DNA of 52,330 nt from NCBI GenBank assembly GCA_903932535.1, contig CAIZGR010000430.1:1-52330 (forward strand), read 5' to 3'. The number at the start of each line of letters is the position of its first letter. The first letter of the stretch is position 1. The DNA is from an uncultured Hyphomicrobiales bacterium (GTDB taxonomy: Bacteria > Pseudomonadota > Alphaproteobacteria > Rhizobiales > Beijerinckiaceae). The position numbers were made by a program, and so were the translations under genes. Below, piece by piece: positions 1 to 8,516 of this stretch. Under the pieces are notes generated by a model. It was not told the DNA's origin and searched no databases. It was given only the letters and a program-made list of their open reading frames with translations.

Positions 1-1018
1 ACAGCGCGCCGTCGAAGGCGGCAAGCTCCGCGGCGCGGAGCGGCCGGCCGACGAGATCGCGCGCCTCGGCGACGACAGCTTTGAGCCCCCGGGTTCCGGC
101 TGCGGCGCGCGCCAGCGCCCGAACCGCCGCAGCGTCCGAATCGACGGCGAACACGTCGTGACTGCGCGCCAGACGCAGGGCGAAGGCGCCGGCGCCGCAG
201 AAGAGATCGGCGATCCTCCTCGCGCCCCCGAGCGCCTCTTCGGCGATCGCCGCGAGCTGCGCTTCGCCCGCTTCGGTCGCCTGAAGGAAGCCGCCGGGCG
301 GAAGCCCGACGAGCGTCTCGCCGAAGGCGACGCGCGGCGGGCGGCGCTCGATCACGACGGCGCCGTGGTTGGAGACGCGGGCGAGGTCGAGCGCCTCGGC
401 CGTCCCGATGAGTTTTCGCGTCTCGGCGAGCCCGAGGGGTCCCGAGCCGCGCAGGTCGACGTCGAGGCCGTCGAGGCTCGCCGTCACCCCGACATCGAGC
501 GGCTTCGCGAGGCCGCGCAGATCGCCGGCGAGCGCGCGCGCCGCGGGAATCGCGCCCGCCATCTGCGGCGCGAACAGCGGGCAGGCGTCGATCGACACGA
601 TCGCATGCGAGCGCGCCCGCATGAACCCGACCTCGTCCGGCTCGCCGTGGGGAAAGCGCGCGTGGAAGGTCGCGCGGCGCCGGCCCTGCCCATGCGCGTC
701 GACCAGCGGGCCGACTTCCGCTTGGACCTCGGCGCGCGCGAGCGCCTCGACGACGAGGCTGCGCTTCCATGCGCGATAGAGGGCCTCCGGCATGTGCTGC
801 GCCGCGCAGCCGCCGCAGGTCCCGAACCAGGGGCAGGAGGGCGTCGCCCGCTCGGGGCTGGCGCTCAGGATTTCGACAAGCTCGACGCGCTTGTCGCGCG
901 CGTCGATCCGGACGCGCTCGCCGGGCAGGGCGCCGGGGACGGCGGCGCCGGATGCCGTCGCGCCGTCGCCGCGCGCGTCGAGCCGGACGATCGCAACCTC
1001 CTCGAGGGCCTCACTCAT
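1..1018 (-). CDS. TrmA/RlmD-family RNA m5U methyltransferase (partial, 3' end off the left edge)
   Basis: Class I SAM-dependent RNA methyltransferase of the RumA/TrmA group, which methylates uridine C5 in rRNA or tRNA. The visible 339 residues begin with a TRAM-like region (about 1-52). Cysteines at 62, 68 and 71 (CPWFGTCGGC) and one near 143 fit the 4Fe-4S site of this family. A SAM-binding motif (ADLFCGAGAFALRLA) lies near the truncated end. The catalytic Cys region is outside the window, so the exact target (23S rRNA or tRNA) cannot be told. The ATG lies inside the last codons of tlyA (8-base overlap), so the two are probably translationally coupled. Confidence 0.9.
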   Translation of the reverse strand, partial: MSEALEEVAIVRLDARGDGATASGAAVPGALPGERVRIDARDKRVELVEILSASPERATPSCPWFGTCGGCAAQHMPEALYRAWKRSLVVEALARAEVQAEVGPLVDAHGQGRRRATFHARFPHGEPDEVGFMRARSHAIVSIDACPLFAPQMAGAIPAARALAGDLRGLAKPLDVGVTASLDGLDVDLRGSGPLGLAETRKLIGTAEALDLARVSNHGAVVIERRPPRVAFGETLVGLPPGGFLQATEAGEAQLAAIAEEALGGARRIADLFCGAGAFALRLARSHDVFAVDSDAAAVRALARAAAGTRGLKAVVAEARDLVGRPLRAAELAAFDGAL

Positions 1019-1736
1019 GGCGGGCCGCGATCAGGAATTCTCTCGCCCCCGCGCCGCCGAGCACCGGCGAGGGGACGAGGCCGAGGATCGTCCAGCCCTG
1101 CGCTGCGACGCAGGCGCGCACCTCGGCGCAGGCGCGCGCGAGCGCCGCTTCCGTCTTCACCCGTCCCTTGGCGATATCCGCCGGGCCGACCTCGAACTGC
1201 GGCTTGATCAGGCTGACGAGCCATGCGCGATCGGCTGCGAGGCCGAGGACGCGGGGGAGCACGAGCCGCTGCGAAATGAAACTGACGTCGCAGACGATCG
1301 CCTCCGGCCGAAGCCCCAGAAGCTCCGGCGTGATCGAACGGGCGTCGACCCCTTCCAGCGAGCGCACCCGCGGATCGGACGCGAGCCCGGGATCGATCTG
1401 CCCATGGCCGACGTCGACGGCGATCACGCTTTTCGCGCCGCGCTGAAGCAGCACGTCGGTGAAGCCGCCCGTCGAGGCGCCGAGGTCCAGGCAGGCGAGC
1501 CCTCGAGGGTCGAGGCCGAAGGCGTCGAGCGCGGCGGCGAGCTTCAGTCCGCCGCGGGAGACGTAGGGGTGAGGGGCCTCGGCCTCGATCGCGGCGCCGT
1601 CGCCGACGGCGTCCGAGGCTTTGGTCACAACCTCGCCGTCGACCTTGACGAGTCCTGCCCCGATCGCCGCCTGGGCGCGGGCGCGGCTCTGGAAAAAACC
1701 TCGTTCGACGAGGACGATGTCGGCGCGTCGGCGCAT
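1011..1736 (-). CDS. tlyA: TlyA-family rRNA 2'-O-methyltransferase
   Basis: TlyA (also called hemolysin A) methylates ribose 2'-O of cytidine in rRNA. The roughly 241-residue protein has an N-terminal S4 RNA-binding domain (RRRADIVLVERGFFQSRA onward) and a C-terminal FtsJ/RrmJ-like Rossmann domain. The SAM motif is LDLGASTGGFTDVLL, and SLIKPQFEVG carries the conserved lysine. I chose the ATG at 1736 because the family starts with MRRRAD-like sequence. An in-frame ATG at 1754 is also possible, and neither has a strong ribosome binding site. The stop overlaps the methyltransferase start by 8 bases. In related bacteria tlyA often follows dxs, but dxs is not upstream here. Confidence 0.92.
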   Translation of the reverse strand: MRRRADIVLVERGFFQSRARAQAAIGAGLVKVDGEVVTKASDAVGDGAAIEAEAPHPYVSRGGLKLAAALDAFGLDPRGLACLDLGASTGGFTDVLLQRGAKSVIAVDVGHGQIDPGLASDPRVRSLEGVDARSITPELLGLRPEAIVCDVSFISQRLVLPRVLGLAADRAWLVSLIKPQFEVGPADIAKGRVKTEAALARACAEVRACVAAQGWTILGLVPSPVLGGAGAREFLIAARHE

Positions 1737-1814
1737 GGGAGAATTCGGGCTCATGGGATGGGTGATGGTGTACTCCGGTTTCGCGTCCGGCCAAACTGCC
1801 GAATCGACGCGTGT

Positions 1815-1856
1815 CGGAGGGGCGGCGTCTCGCCGCCCCGGGCGCCCGACGCGCAT
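1815..1856. repeat. Dispersed palindromic repeat, family A, copy 1
   Basis: A perfect 9-bp stem (1819-1827 with 1831-1839, 3-base loop TCT) is followed by CCCGACGCGCAT. The segment 1820-1845 is identical over 26 bases to the reverse complement of 3062-3087. A related copy is at 32482-32515. Confidence 0.7.
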
Positions 1857-1869
1857 CCCCCTTTGCTTG

Positions 1870-2475
1870 TCAGCGCCGCGCCAGCGCCAAGCCGACCGCG
1901 GCGCCGGCGAGCACCGCGCCGCTGAGGCGGTTGCGCGCGCCGCCGAAGCGGGCGAGCGCGCCGCGCGCGCGTCCGGCGAGCATGGCCCAGCCGCTGTCGA
2001 CGATCAGCGCCGTCGCGACGAACGTCACGCTCAGGATCGCCATCTGGCGCCCGAGCGGCGCGGCGGGATCGAGGAACTGCGGCAGGAAGGCGGCATAGAA
2101 GGCGAGCGTCTTCGGGTTGGTCAGCGAGACCGCGAATCCGCATCCGAAGGTCTTGCCCGGAGAGACCGCCTGCGTCTGCGACAGGTCGTCCGCGGGCGCG
2201 ACCCACGCCAGGGCGCCGAGGACGAGGAGATAGGCGACGCCGATCCAGCGCAGCGCCTCGAAGGCTCGGCCCAGGGTTCCGAGCAGCGCCCCGACGCCGA
2301 GCGAGGCGACGGCGAGTTGCACGATCATCGCCGCGCTGGTCCCGAGCACAGTGACCAGTCCGCCGCGCACGCCGAAGCGGAGGCTGTTGGCGACGATCAG
2401 CGCCACGTTCGGGCCGGGGATCAGCATCAGCGCCGTCGTCGCCGCGACAAAAGCCGTGAAAAGCGTAAGAGACAT
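1870..2475 (-). CDS. LysE/RhtB-family amino-acid exporter
   Basis: A 201-residue inner-membrane protein of the LysE/RhtB translocator family, which exports amino acids or their derivatives. The N-terminal signature ALMLIPGPNVALIVANSL with the following GxRxG segment is typical, and about six hydrophobic helices are visible. The internal segment SLTNPKTLAFYAAFLPQF is also characteristic. The ATG at 2475 is preceded by GGAG at a proper distance, whereas the longer open frame starting further upstream has no site. The substrate cannot be told from the sequence. It stands alone, separated from tlyA by a repeat. Confidence 0.9.
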   Translation of the reverse strand: MSLTLFTAFVAATTALMLIPGPNVALIVANSLRFGVRGGLVTVLGTSAAMIVQLAVASLGVGALLGTLGRAFEALRWIGVAYLLVLGALAWVAPADDLSQTQAVSPGKTFGCGFAVSLTNPKTLAFYAAFLPQFLDPAAPLGRQMAILSVTFVATALIVDSGWAMLAGRARGALARFGGARNRLSGAVLAGAAVGLALARR

Positions 2476-2642
2476 CAGAGTGCTCCGAAAGCGTTCACTA
2501 TCGTCCCTGATTCCTGGCAAAAGCCAACGGATTCAGACGGCAAAGGCTCCGCACAGCTCAATTTGAGCGCCGCGCCCGTTGACGGCCGTAGCCGGTCTGT
2601 TAACCTGAGTTCATCGGAAACTTCGGCTGGGCTCGAAACAGT

Positions 2643-2975
2643 ATGCGTGGATGGCGGACATCTGCGGTCGCGGTGGCAATGTTGATATCGTCAACAGCGA
2701 GGGCGGCGACAGAGCTTGATTTCGGCCCAGCCTTGTCAGGCGCGTTTGGAGCGGACCTGTCAGCGGGAGAAAGTCGATTTGGTTCAGTGGACAAGGCCGG
2801 GGACTTGGGGCCGTTCGCTGTCGACGAGGCCATTCTCAACGGCGGCTTCGCGGCGTCGCCGTCAGGCGCGAACCGGAATCGGTTCAGCTGGACGTTTCTT
2901 CTGATCGCGTTTGCCGGTCTGACCGCCGTCTTCGCCGGCAAGCGGTCGGGCGGTCGCGGCCTGTTCGGCGCGTGA
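2643..2975 (+). CDS. Small exported protein with PEP-CTERM-like C-terminal anchor
   Basis: I do not recognise a family for the 110-residue body. The N-terminus looks like a Sec signal peptide (basic start, hydrophobic stretch, STARAA cleavage region). The middle is low in charge and rich in Gly/Ala/Ser. The C-terminus is one hydrophobic helix (WTFLLIAFAGLTAVFAG) followed by a basic tail (KRSGGRG). This resembles the helix-plus-arginine part of PEP-CTERM sorting tails (FAGLG...RR), but the Pro-Glu-Pro motif is missing. There is no strong ribosome binding site, so the gene is plausible rather than certain. Confidence 0.5.
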   Translation: MRGWRTSAVAVAMLISSTARAATELDFGPALSGAFGADLSAGESRFGSVDKAGDLGPFAVDEAILNGGFAASPSGANRNRFSWTFLLIAFAGLTAVFAGKRSGGRGLFGA

Positions 2976-3061
2976 GCCTCTTCCACACGGCTTTTCAACG
3001 CCTTGTCGTCGGATTGGGCGGCGGGCCTCGACGGCGATGCCAGGGAGGGAGCGCGTCTCGC

Positions 3062-3087
3062 GCGCCCGGGGCGGCGAGACGCCGCCC
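3062..3087. repeat. Dispersed palindromic repeat, family A, copy 2
   Basis: An 8-bp perfect stem (3069-3076 with 3080-3087, loop AGA). It is the inverted copy of the element at 1820-1845, matching it over all 26 bases. It sits just upstream of the broken transporter gene. Confidence 0.7.
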
Positions 3088-3129
3088 GTCTGGGTGACCG
3101 CGACGTCGGTGGGCGGAGGCGCATGGACC

Positions 3130-4181
3130 ATGACGGCGACCGCCATCGCAGCGCTCGCGATCCTCTGCCTCACCTATTTCTGGACCGCGCTCGGCCGCTT
3201 TCCGGGCCTGCGGCTCGACCGCGCCGGGATTGCGCTGCTCGGCGGGGCGGCGATGATCGCCTGCGGCCCGCTGACGCTCGAAGAGGCCTTCCGCGCCATC
3301 GACGTCGACACCATCGCGCTCCTGCTCGGCATGACGATCGTGGTCGCGCACCTGAAAGTTTCCGGCGCCTTCCACGCGCTGGGCGTGCTGGCGATCGAGC
3401 ACGCCCACCGGCCGTTCGCGCTGCTCGCGACGGTGACGCTGCTCGCCGGCGTCCTTTCCGCCTTCCTGGTCAACGACGCGATCTCCCTCGTCATGGCGCC
3501 GATCGTGCTCTCCGTGACGCGGGCGCTCGGGCGCAATCCGCTGCCCTACCTCGTCGCGACCGCGACCGCCTCGAACTGCGGCAGCGTGGCCACGATCACC
3601 GGCAACCCGCAGAACATGGTGATCGGCGCCTATTCCGGCATCGCCTATCCGGCCTTCGCCGCCGCGCTCGCCTCTGTCGCGGCCTTCGGCCTCGTCGCGA
3701 CCGTCGTCGTCGTCTGGATCGTTTATCGCGCGGAGTTCGCGGCGAAAGGCGCATTGCAGCCGCCTCTCGTCCGGGGCCGCCTGCATGTCGGGCAAGCGGT
3801 CGAGGCGAGCCTCGTCTGCGTAGCGCCGAGCGGGCGCCGCTCACGCCTGATCGGATTGCGCTCGCGAAAAGCGCCGGCCTCGACATCCCCTGGCGCCTCT
3901 CGGCCTTCACCGCCGTGCTTTCGAATGTCGTGAGCAACGTCCCGGCGGTGCTGGCGCTGAAGCCTTTCGTCCCGGCCTTCGCCGATCCGCCGAGGGCGTG
4001 GCTCGTCGTGGCGATGCGCTCGACGCTCGCCGGCAATTTCACGCTCCTCGGCTCGGTCGCGAACCTCATCGTGGCGGAGCGGGCGCGCGCGCAGGGAACG
4101 CCGATCGGCTTCTGGGCCTATTTCAAGGTCGGCCTGCCGCTGACGCTGGCGGCGGACGCGGCGCGGCTTTCCTGGCGGTGA
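3130..4181 (+). pseudogene. SLC13/ArsB-like anion transporter, broken by internal deletion and frameshift
   Basis: The N-terminal half (3130 to about 3825) reads as an ion-transporter (IT superfamily) half: many hydrophobic helices, LVNDAISLVMAPIVL, and TASNCGSVATITGNPQNMVIG, the substrate-binding hairpin of SLC13/ArsB/NhaD-type carriers. The matching second half (SNVVSNVPAVLALKPFV and TLLGSVANLIVAERA) continues from about 3830 to 4181, but in a different reading frame. Roughly 60 residues expected between the halves, including one or two membrane helices, are missing. A deletion with a frameshift around 3820-3840 explains both facts. The gene is therefore probably non-functional. I take 3130 as the original start because the helices begin right after it. 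Confidence 0.75.
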
Positions 4182-4584
4182 CGCCGAGGGAGCGGAATTG
4201 TCTGCGCCGGCCGGACGTTCGGCCTCTTTGCGCGCCGGCTCGCTCAAATGGAGGGCGTCCGCTTCGGGCGCCCATGGCGGCGAGGCGCGGCCGCTCCGAT
4301 TGTCTGCGACGTGCTCGAGGTTTGCGCCGCGCGGCCGACGGCGCATCGACACCGGCGATTACGTTGCGGGTTCCACCGTGTTTGATGAGGAGTCAAGATA
4401 ATATATCGTAACATTGCATTTTGTTAACAAAAGTCATGATTGACTTCCCCAGCGTCATAGGATCGAATCTTATGGTTTCGAGCGCTCCTCGGTGGAGGGA
4501 AAGCGTCGGTGGCGCGCGAGAAGCCCAGATTAAGAGCCGGTTGCGCAGGGCTGGGGAGCGACTGGGGCAACGGCGAGGCTTCTT
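4182..4584. other. Intergenic region before the chitinase gene
   Basis: No convincing gene. The first part holds a diverged copy of family A repeat (GGGCGCCCATGGCGGCGAGG near 4264). The segment 4390-4480 is clearly richer in A+T than its surroundings and contains the palindrome at 4419-4432. It is the likely promoter region of the chitinase gene. A TTGACT at 4440-4445 could be a -35 box, but I see no convincing -10 at 17 bases. Confidence 0.5.
4419..4432. promoter_or_regulatory. 14-bp perfect palindrome upstream of chitinase
   Basis: TTTTGTTAACAAAA is a perfect 14-bp palindrome in the A+T-rich stretch about 155 bases before the chitinase start. Its position and symmetry suggest an operator for a dimeric regulator. 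No regulator gene is adjacent. Confidence 0.4.
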
Positions 4585-6690
4585 ATGACAACGAGCATTC
4601 CTGTCTGGTCGGCGACAGGTATCTACACGGCCGGCGAAGACGTCACTCTGAACGGCGTCACTTATGTCGCCAACTGGTGGACCCAGGGCGCCAATCCAGC
4701 TCAAAACAACGGCGGTTCCGGCTCGGGCGAACCCTGGACCATTGTGACCTCGGGGTCAGGCGGGTCGTCCTCGAATGCGGTCCCGTCAGCGCCCGGCGGG
4801 CTCACGGCCTCGGCGACGTCGTCCACCGCGACGACTCTGAACTGGACGCCCGTCACCCCGCCGACCGGAGCGACGATCACCGACTACATCATTTACGAGA
4901 ACGGGAAGGTCATCGGGACGACGACATCGACGAGCTATGCCGTGTCAGGCCTGACGGCCTCGACCGGCTACACCTTCACCGTGGCGGCGCAGGACGCCGC
5001 CGGAACGTCGGCGAAGAGCTCGGCGCTGAAGGTCGCGACCATCGGGACGGTTCCGTCGGCTCCGGGCGGTCTCACGGCCTCGTCGACGTCGTCCACTGCG
5101 ACGACCCTCAGCTGGACGGCCGTGGCCCCGCCGACAGGACAGACGATCGCCGATTATGTCGTCTACGAGAACGGGAAAGTCCTCGGCACGACGACGTCGA
5201 CAAGCTTCGCCGTGTCAGGCCTGACGGCCTCGACCAGCTACACCTTCACCGTGGCGGCGCAGGACGCCGCCGGGACCTCGGCGCTGAGTTCGGCGCTGAG
5301 CGTCAAGACGACCGCGGCGGCTTCGATTCCGGCGTGGTCCGCGACCGCCGTCTACACCCAGGGGATGGAGGCCCAGGAGAACAACATCGTCTACGAGGCG
5401 AACTGGTGGACCCAGAACCAGGATCCCTCGGCGAACAATGGCGGCTCTGGCTCGGGCGAGCCTTGGACCATCGTCGGCGCCGCCTCGGGTGGCACGACCG
5501 GCGGCGCGCCGACCGTCCCGGCGGGCCTCGCAGCGGCGAACACGACCTCCACCGCGACGACGCTGAGCTGGAGCGCCGCCGCAGCGCCGACCGGCCAGAA
5601 AGTCACCGGCTACGACATTTTTGAAAACGGGGCGGAAGTCGCGACGACGACCTCGACGACTTATACGGTGACCGGGCTTTCGGCGTCGACGGCCTACAAG
5701 TTCAGCGTCAGTTCGGTCGATGGGAGCGGCGCTTCGGCGCAGACTTCGGCGATCAGCGTCACGACCGCCGCCGCCGCATCGGGCGGCTCGTCGAGCGTCG
5801 TCTTCGCGCCCTATATCGACATGGGCCTGACCGCGGACGACAACCTTGTCGCCATATCCGAGGCCTCCGGCATCAAGGACTTCACGCTGGCCTTCATTCA
5901 GAGCTCGGGCGGCAATACAATCGGCTGGGGCGGGGCAGGGACGATCACTGGGGACACGCTCGCCAACGGCACGACCATCCTTCAGCAGGTGCAGGACCTG
6001 CGCGCGATCGGCGGAAACGTCATCATCTCCTTCGGCGGCTCGGCCGGAACCGACCCGGCGGTCGCGGCGACCAGCGCGTCCCAGCTCCAGGCGGAATACC
6101 AGTCGGTGATCAACCGCTACGGCGTGACGTCGCTCGACTTCGACGTCGAGGGCGCGGCGATCGCGAACACGGCGTCGATTCACCTGCGCGACCAAGCGAT
6201 CGTCGGGCTCGAAGCGGCCAATCCCGGCCTTAAGATCTCGTTCACCATACCCGTGCTGCCGACCGGCCCCGATTCGAACGGCCAAGCCTTCCTGAAGGAC
6301 GTCAAGACCGACGGCGTCAGCCCGAACGTCGTCAACATCATGACGATGGACTACGGCTCGTCGGTCGACAACGGCGGCGCGATGGGTCAGGACGCGATCG
6401 AGGCCGCCCAGGCGACGGCGGCGCTGATCAAATCGCTCAGTCTGAACGCGACGGTCGGCGTCACGCCGATGATTGGCGTGAACGACGTGTCGTCGGAAGT
6501 GTTCTCGCTCGCCGACGCCCAGCTTCTGTCGAATTACGCCAGCGGCGCGGGCAGCGACATCAGCCGGCTGTCGATGTGGTCGGTTGCGCGCGACAACGGC
6601 AGCGGGGCAGGGGAGACCTGGGCTTCGGCGACGTCGAGCGGCCTTGCGCAGTCGGCCTACCAGTTCTCGTCGATCTTCGAGAAGGCCTGA
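4585..6690 (+). CDS. Modular GH18 chitinase with two chitin-binding and three Fn3 domains
   Basis: This 701-residue protein reads CBM5/12 (about 5-52, with ANWWTQGANPAQNNG and GEPWTIV), Fn3 (about 67-153), Fn3 (157-243), CBM5/12 (249-298), Fn3 (308-397), then a GH18 catalytic domain (about 405-700). The GH18 motif is LDFDVEG with Asp518, Asp520 and catalytic acid Glu522. The first Asp of the classical DxxDxDxE motif is Thr515, as I recall for the Pyrococcus ChiA-like subgroup, which uses a DxDxE motif. It should cleave chitin or chito-oligosaccharides. The start MTTSIPVWSATG leads straight into the first binding domain with no Sec or Tat signal peptide, although the domain types are those of secreted enzymes. 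The ATG is preceded by GCGAGG. Confidence 0.93.
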   Translation: MTTSIPVWSATGIYTAGEDVTLNGVTYVANWWTQGANPAQNNGGSGSGEPWTIVTSGSGGSSSNAVPSAPGGLTASATSSTATTLNWTPVTPPTGATITDYIIYENGKVIGTTTSTSYAVSGLTASTGYTFTVAAQDAAGTSAKSSALKVATIGTVPSAPGGLTASSTSSTATTLSWTAVAPPTGQTIADYVVYENGKVLGTTTSTSFAVSGLTASTSYTFTVAAQDAAGTSALSSALSVKTTAAASIPAWSATAVYTQGMEAQENNIVYEANWWTQNQDPSANNGGSGSGEPWTIVGAASGGTTGGAPTVPAGLAAANTTSTATTLSWSAAAAPTGQKVTGYDIFENGAEVATTTSTTYTVTGLSASTAYKFSVSSVDGSGASAQTSAISVTTAAAASGGSSSVVFAPYIDMGLTADDNLVAISEASGIKDFTLAFIQSSGGNTIGWGGAGTITGDTLANGTTILQQVQDLRAIGGNVIISFGGSAGTDPAVAATSASQLQAEYQSVINRYGVTSLDFDVEGAAIANTASIHLRDQAIVGLEAANPGLKISFTIPVLPTGPDSNGQAFLKDVKTDGVSPNVVNIMTMDYGSSVDNGGAMGQDAIEAAQATAALIKSLSLNATVGVTPMIGVNDVSSEVFSLADAQLLSNYASGAGSDISRLSMWSVARDNGSGAGETWASATSSGLAQSAYQFSSIFEKA
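4783..5310 (+). repeat. Tandem Fn3-coding units inside the chitinase gene
   Basis: The DNA at about 4783-5040 is repeated at about 5053-5310, offset 270 bases (90 codons), with only scattered differences. The two Fn3 modules are therefore a recent duplication. The third Fn3 module further on is more diverged. Confidence 0.75.
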
Positions 6691-6951
6691 ACGCCTCCCT
6701 TGCGCCTCGGCTCGCCCGGGGGCTCGAGGCCTTCCGGCCGTTTGTCGCCCTCGAACGCAATCGGATCGGCTCGTCGGCGTGCTGCTTTGTGCCGGGCGGT
6801 CGAACGGACCGTCCAGGTCGCGACCCGCAGGCCGCAGGCTCTTTTAAGAAAGGCCTTGTGCGGCCTGTCGTTCATGTTCAACAAGAGAAGGCCGGGCTCG
6901 ATGCGCGCCCGGCGAACGGGAACGCTCAAGGCATGGACTGGGGGGCGGGAA

Positions 6952-7725
6952 ATGGCTTCAAGACGGATCGTTGCGCTTTGCGCGTTTGTTCTCGTCATCG
7001 CGCCGGCGGGGGCGAAGGACTGGTGGGGCGAAAAGCTTCCCGGCCAGCCGACGCAGTTCATTTTCGGCTACGGGTCGCTCATCAATTCGCCTTCGCGCAA
7101 TTCGACCGCCGGCGCGACGGTTCAGGCGATCCCGGTGCGCGTCTCCGCCGCCTTCGGCTATTTTCGCACCTGGAGCGACCGATCCCTCTCGGGGTTCACG
7201 GCGCTCGGCCTGCGCAAGGCGGAGCCCGGCGAAAAAGGCTCGACGATCAACGGCGTGGTTTACGCGGTCGAGGGCGAGGACATGGCGAAGTACGACGCCC
7301 GCGAGGCGGGCTATGCGCGGATCGAAGTGCCGCGCGACGAGATCGAGGCGGTTTCGTGGCAGCGGCTTCCGGAAAGCGGAAAGATCTGGGTCTATGTACC
7401 CAGCAAGCCGGACGGCGCGCCCGGCGTCGGGCTGCCGCCGCCCGACGCCAAGTATCCGCTGCTCCAATCGTATATCGACGTCGTGGTCGAGGGCGGTCTC
7501 GAATACGGCGAAGGCTTTGCGCGGGAACTGTTGGAGACGACCTACGGGTGGAGCGACTACTGGCTCAACGACCGCGAACTCTCCCGCCGTCCGTGGGTGC
7601 ACGACCCGGAGTCGGCGGCCGTCGACAATCTGCTCGCCTCCGTTCCCGAGTCTGCGGACAAGCTCAAGTCCCGGCTCTTCTCCGAGCCCTATGCGATTCG
7701 ATGGAGTGGGCAGGAGGCGCAGTAG
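6952..7725 (+). CDS. Exported gamma-glutamylcyclotransferase-like protein
   Basis: A 257-residue protein with an N-terminal signal peptide (ALCAFVLVIAPAGA) and the GGCT-fold signature FGYGSL (about residues 38-43). That signature binds the substrate in gamma-glutamylcyclotransferase and AIG2-like enzymes. A glutamate in the middle region could be the general acid, but I cannot assign it with confidence. Members of this fold release 5-oxoproline from gamma-glutamyl compounds. An exported version is less usual than the cytosolic one, so its substrate is open. I chose the ATG at 6952 because GGGCGGGA precedes it and the signal peptide starts there. The open frame reaches further upstream without a better start. 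Confidence 0.8.
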   Translation: MASRRIVALCAFVLVIAPAGAKDWWGEKLPGQPTQFIFGYGSLINSPSRNSTAGATVQAIPVRVSAAFGYFRTWSDRSLSGFTALGLRKAEPGEKGSTINGVVYAVEGEDMAKYDAREAGYARIEVPRDEIEAVSWQRLPESGKIWVYVPSKPDGAPGVGLPPPDAKYPLLQSYIDVVVEGGLEYGEGFARELLETTYGWSDYWLNDRELSRRPWVHDPESAAVDNLLASVPESADKLKSRLFSEPYAIRWSGQEAQ

Positions 7726-7745
7726 CCGGCGGGCGTCTTTTCGGT

Positions 7746-8036
7746 TCACAGAGCCTTTCGACACGTTGTCGGCGCGCGACCCTGCATCCGGAAGGTCGCG
7801 GTCGAACCCTTGGCGCGAAGCTCGCCGGCGGGCGAGGCGTACCAGAGCCCGGAGGCGGGACGGCGGTTGTCGAGCCGCAGCGCGCCGCCCCCGACCATGA
7901 CGAGTCCCGTCCCCGATTTTTCGAAGATCAGCGAGATTTTCGAGCCGTCGGCGCAGGCGAAGTTGACGTAAGGCTCGGCCAGCGCTGGCGCGGCGAACAG
8001 GGCGAGCAGAGCCGCCGCGAGCAATCTGATGGTCAT
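7746..8036 (-). CDS. MliC-family (C-type lysozyme inhibitor-like) exported protein
   Basis: A 96-residue protein with a clear Sec signal peptide (MTIRLLAAALLALFAAPALA). The rest resembles the MliC/PliC domain: YVNFACADGSKISLIF, a central LRLDNRRPASGLWYASP with the typical ASGxxY pattern, and a final Cys that could pair with the first. MliC proteins sit in the periplasm or on the outer membrane and block host or predator C-type lysozymes. There is no lipobox, so it is probably soluble in the periplasm. It converges with the upstream cyclotransferase-like gene (20-base gap). Confidence 0.75.
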   Translation of the reverse strand: MTIRLLAAALLALFAAPALAEPYVNFACADGSKISLIFEKSGTGLVMVGGGALRLDNRRPASGLWYASPAGELRAKGSTATFRMQGRAPTTCRKAL

Positions 8037-8112
8037 CGGGAACCCCCGGCCGAACGTAGCCCATTTGAGGCGGACGCCACAAGGTTGCCTGGGACGTCGA
8101 TGCGCCGGCCCG

Positions 8113-8512
8113 ACGACGCTCCCGGCCTTCAGCGTCTACAGGCGACCAAGTTCGCTGTCGAAGTCTTTCGGAGGGGCTCTGGTGCGAACTCGGGACCTTC
8201 GGAATCAAGGTGAAGGTGGTCGAGTCCGGCGCGACCAAGACCGGCTTCGGCGGCCGGTCCGCGGACGTCCGGGACCTGTCGGGCCTGCCGGACTACGCAG
8301 GGTTCATGCAGAAGGTGAGGGCGCCGCGAGAGAAATAGACCCGGAACTCGAGCACGCCGGAAGGCGTCGCCGAAGGGATCCACGCGGCGGCCGTCGATCC
8401 GAGCGACCGGATGCGTTACCTTGCCGGGCCGGACGCCGAGCGGTTCGTTCCCTTGCGGCGGTTCCTTGGCGCGCAAGCGATGATGCGCATGATCCGGAGG
8501 TTCGCGCTGTAG
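8113..8512 (+). pseudogene. Remnant of a short-chain dehydrogenase/reductase
   Basis: Only the C-terminal half of an SDR enzyme remains. The fragment begins around PAFSVY followed by ATKFAVE, which together would form the catalytic YxxxK, but they are in different frames. A second shift follows before ELGTFGIKVKVVESGATKTGF. An in-frame TAG at about 8336 interrupts the rest, which continues as STPEGVAEGIHAAAVDPSD to the final stop at 8512. The N-terminal NAD(P)-binding half is absent. At least two frameshifts and one nonsense codon make this a decayed gene. Dispersed repeats adjoin its 3' end. Confidence 0.75.
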
Positions 8513-8516
8513 GTCG

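Noticed and set aside
4783-5310. Repeated units as a possible CRISPR or satellite
   Set aside because: They are in-frame Fn3-coding modules of one gene with a 270-base period.
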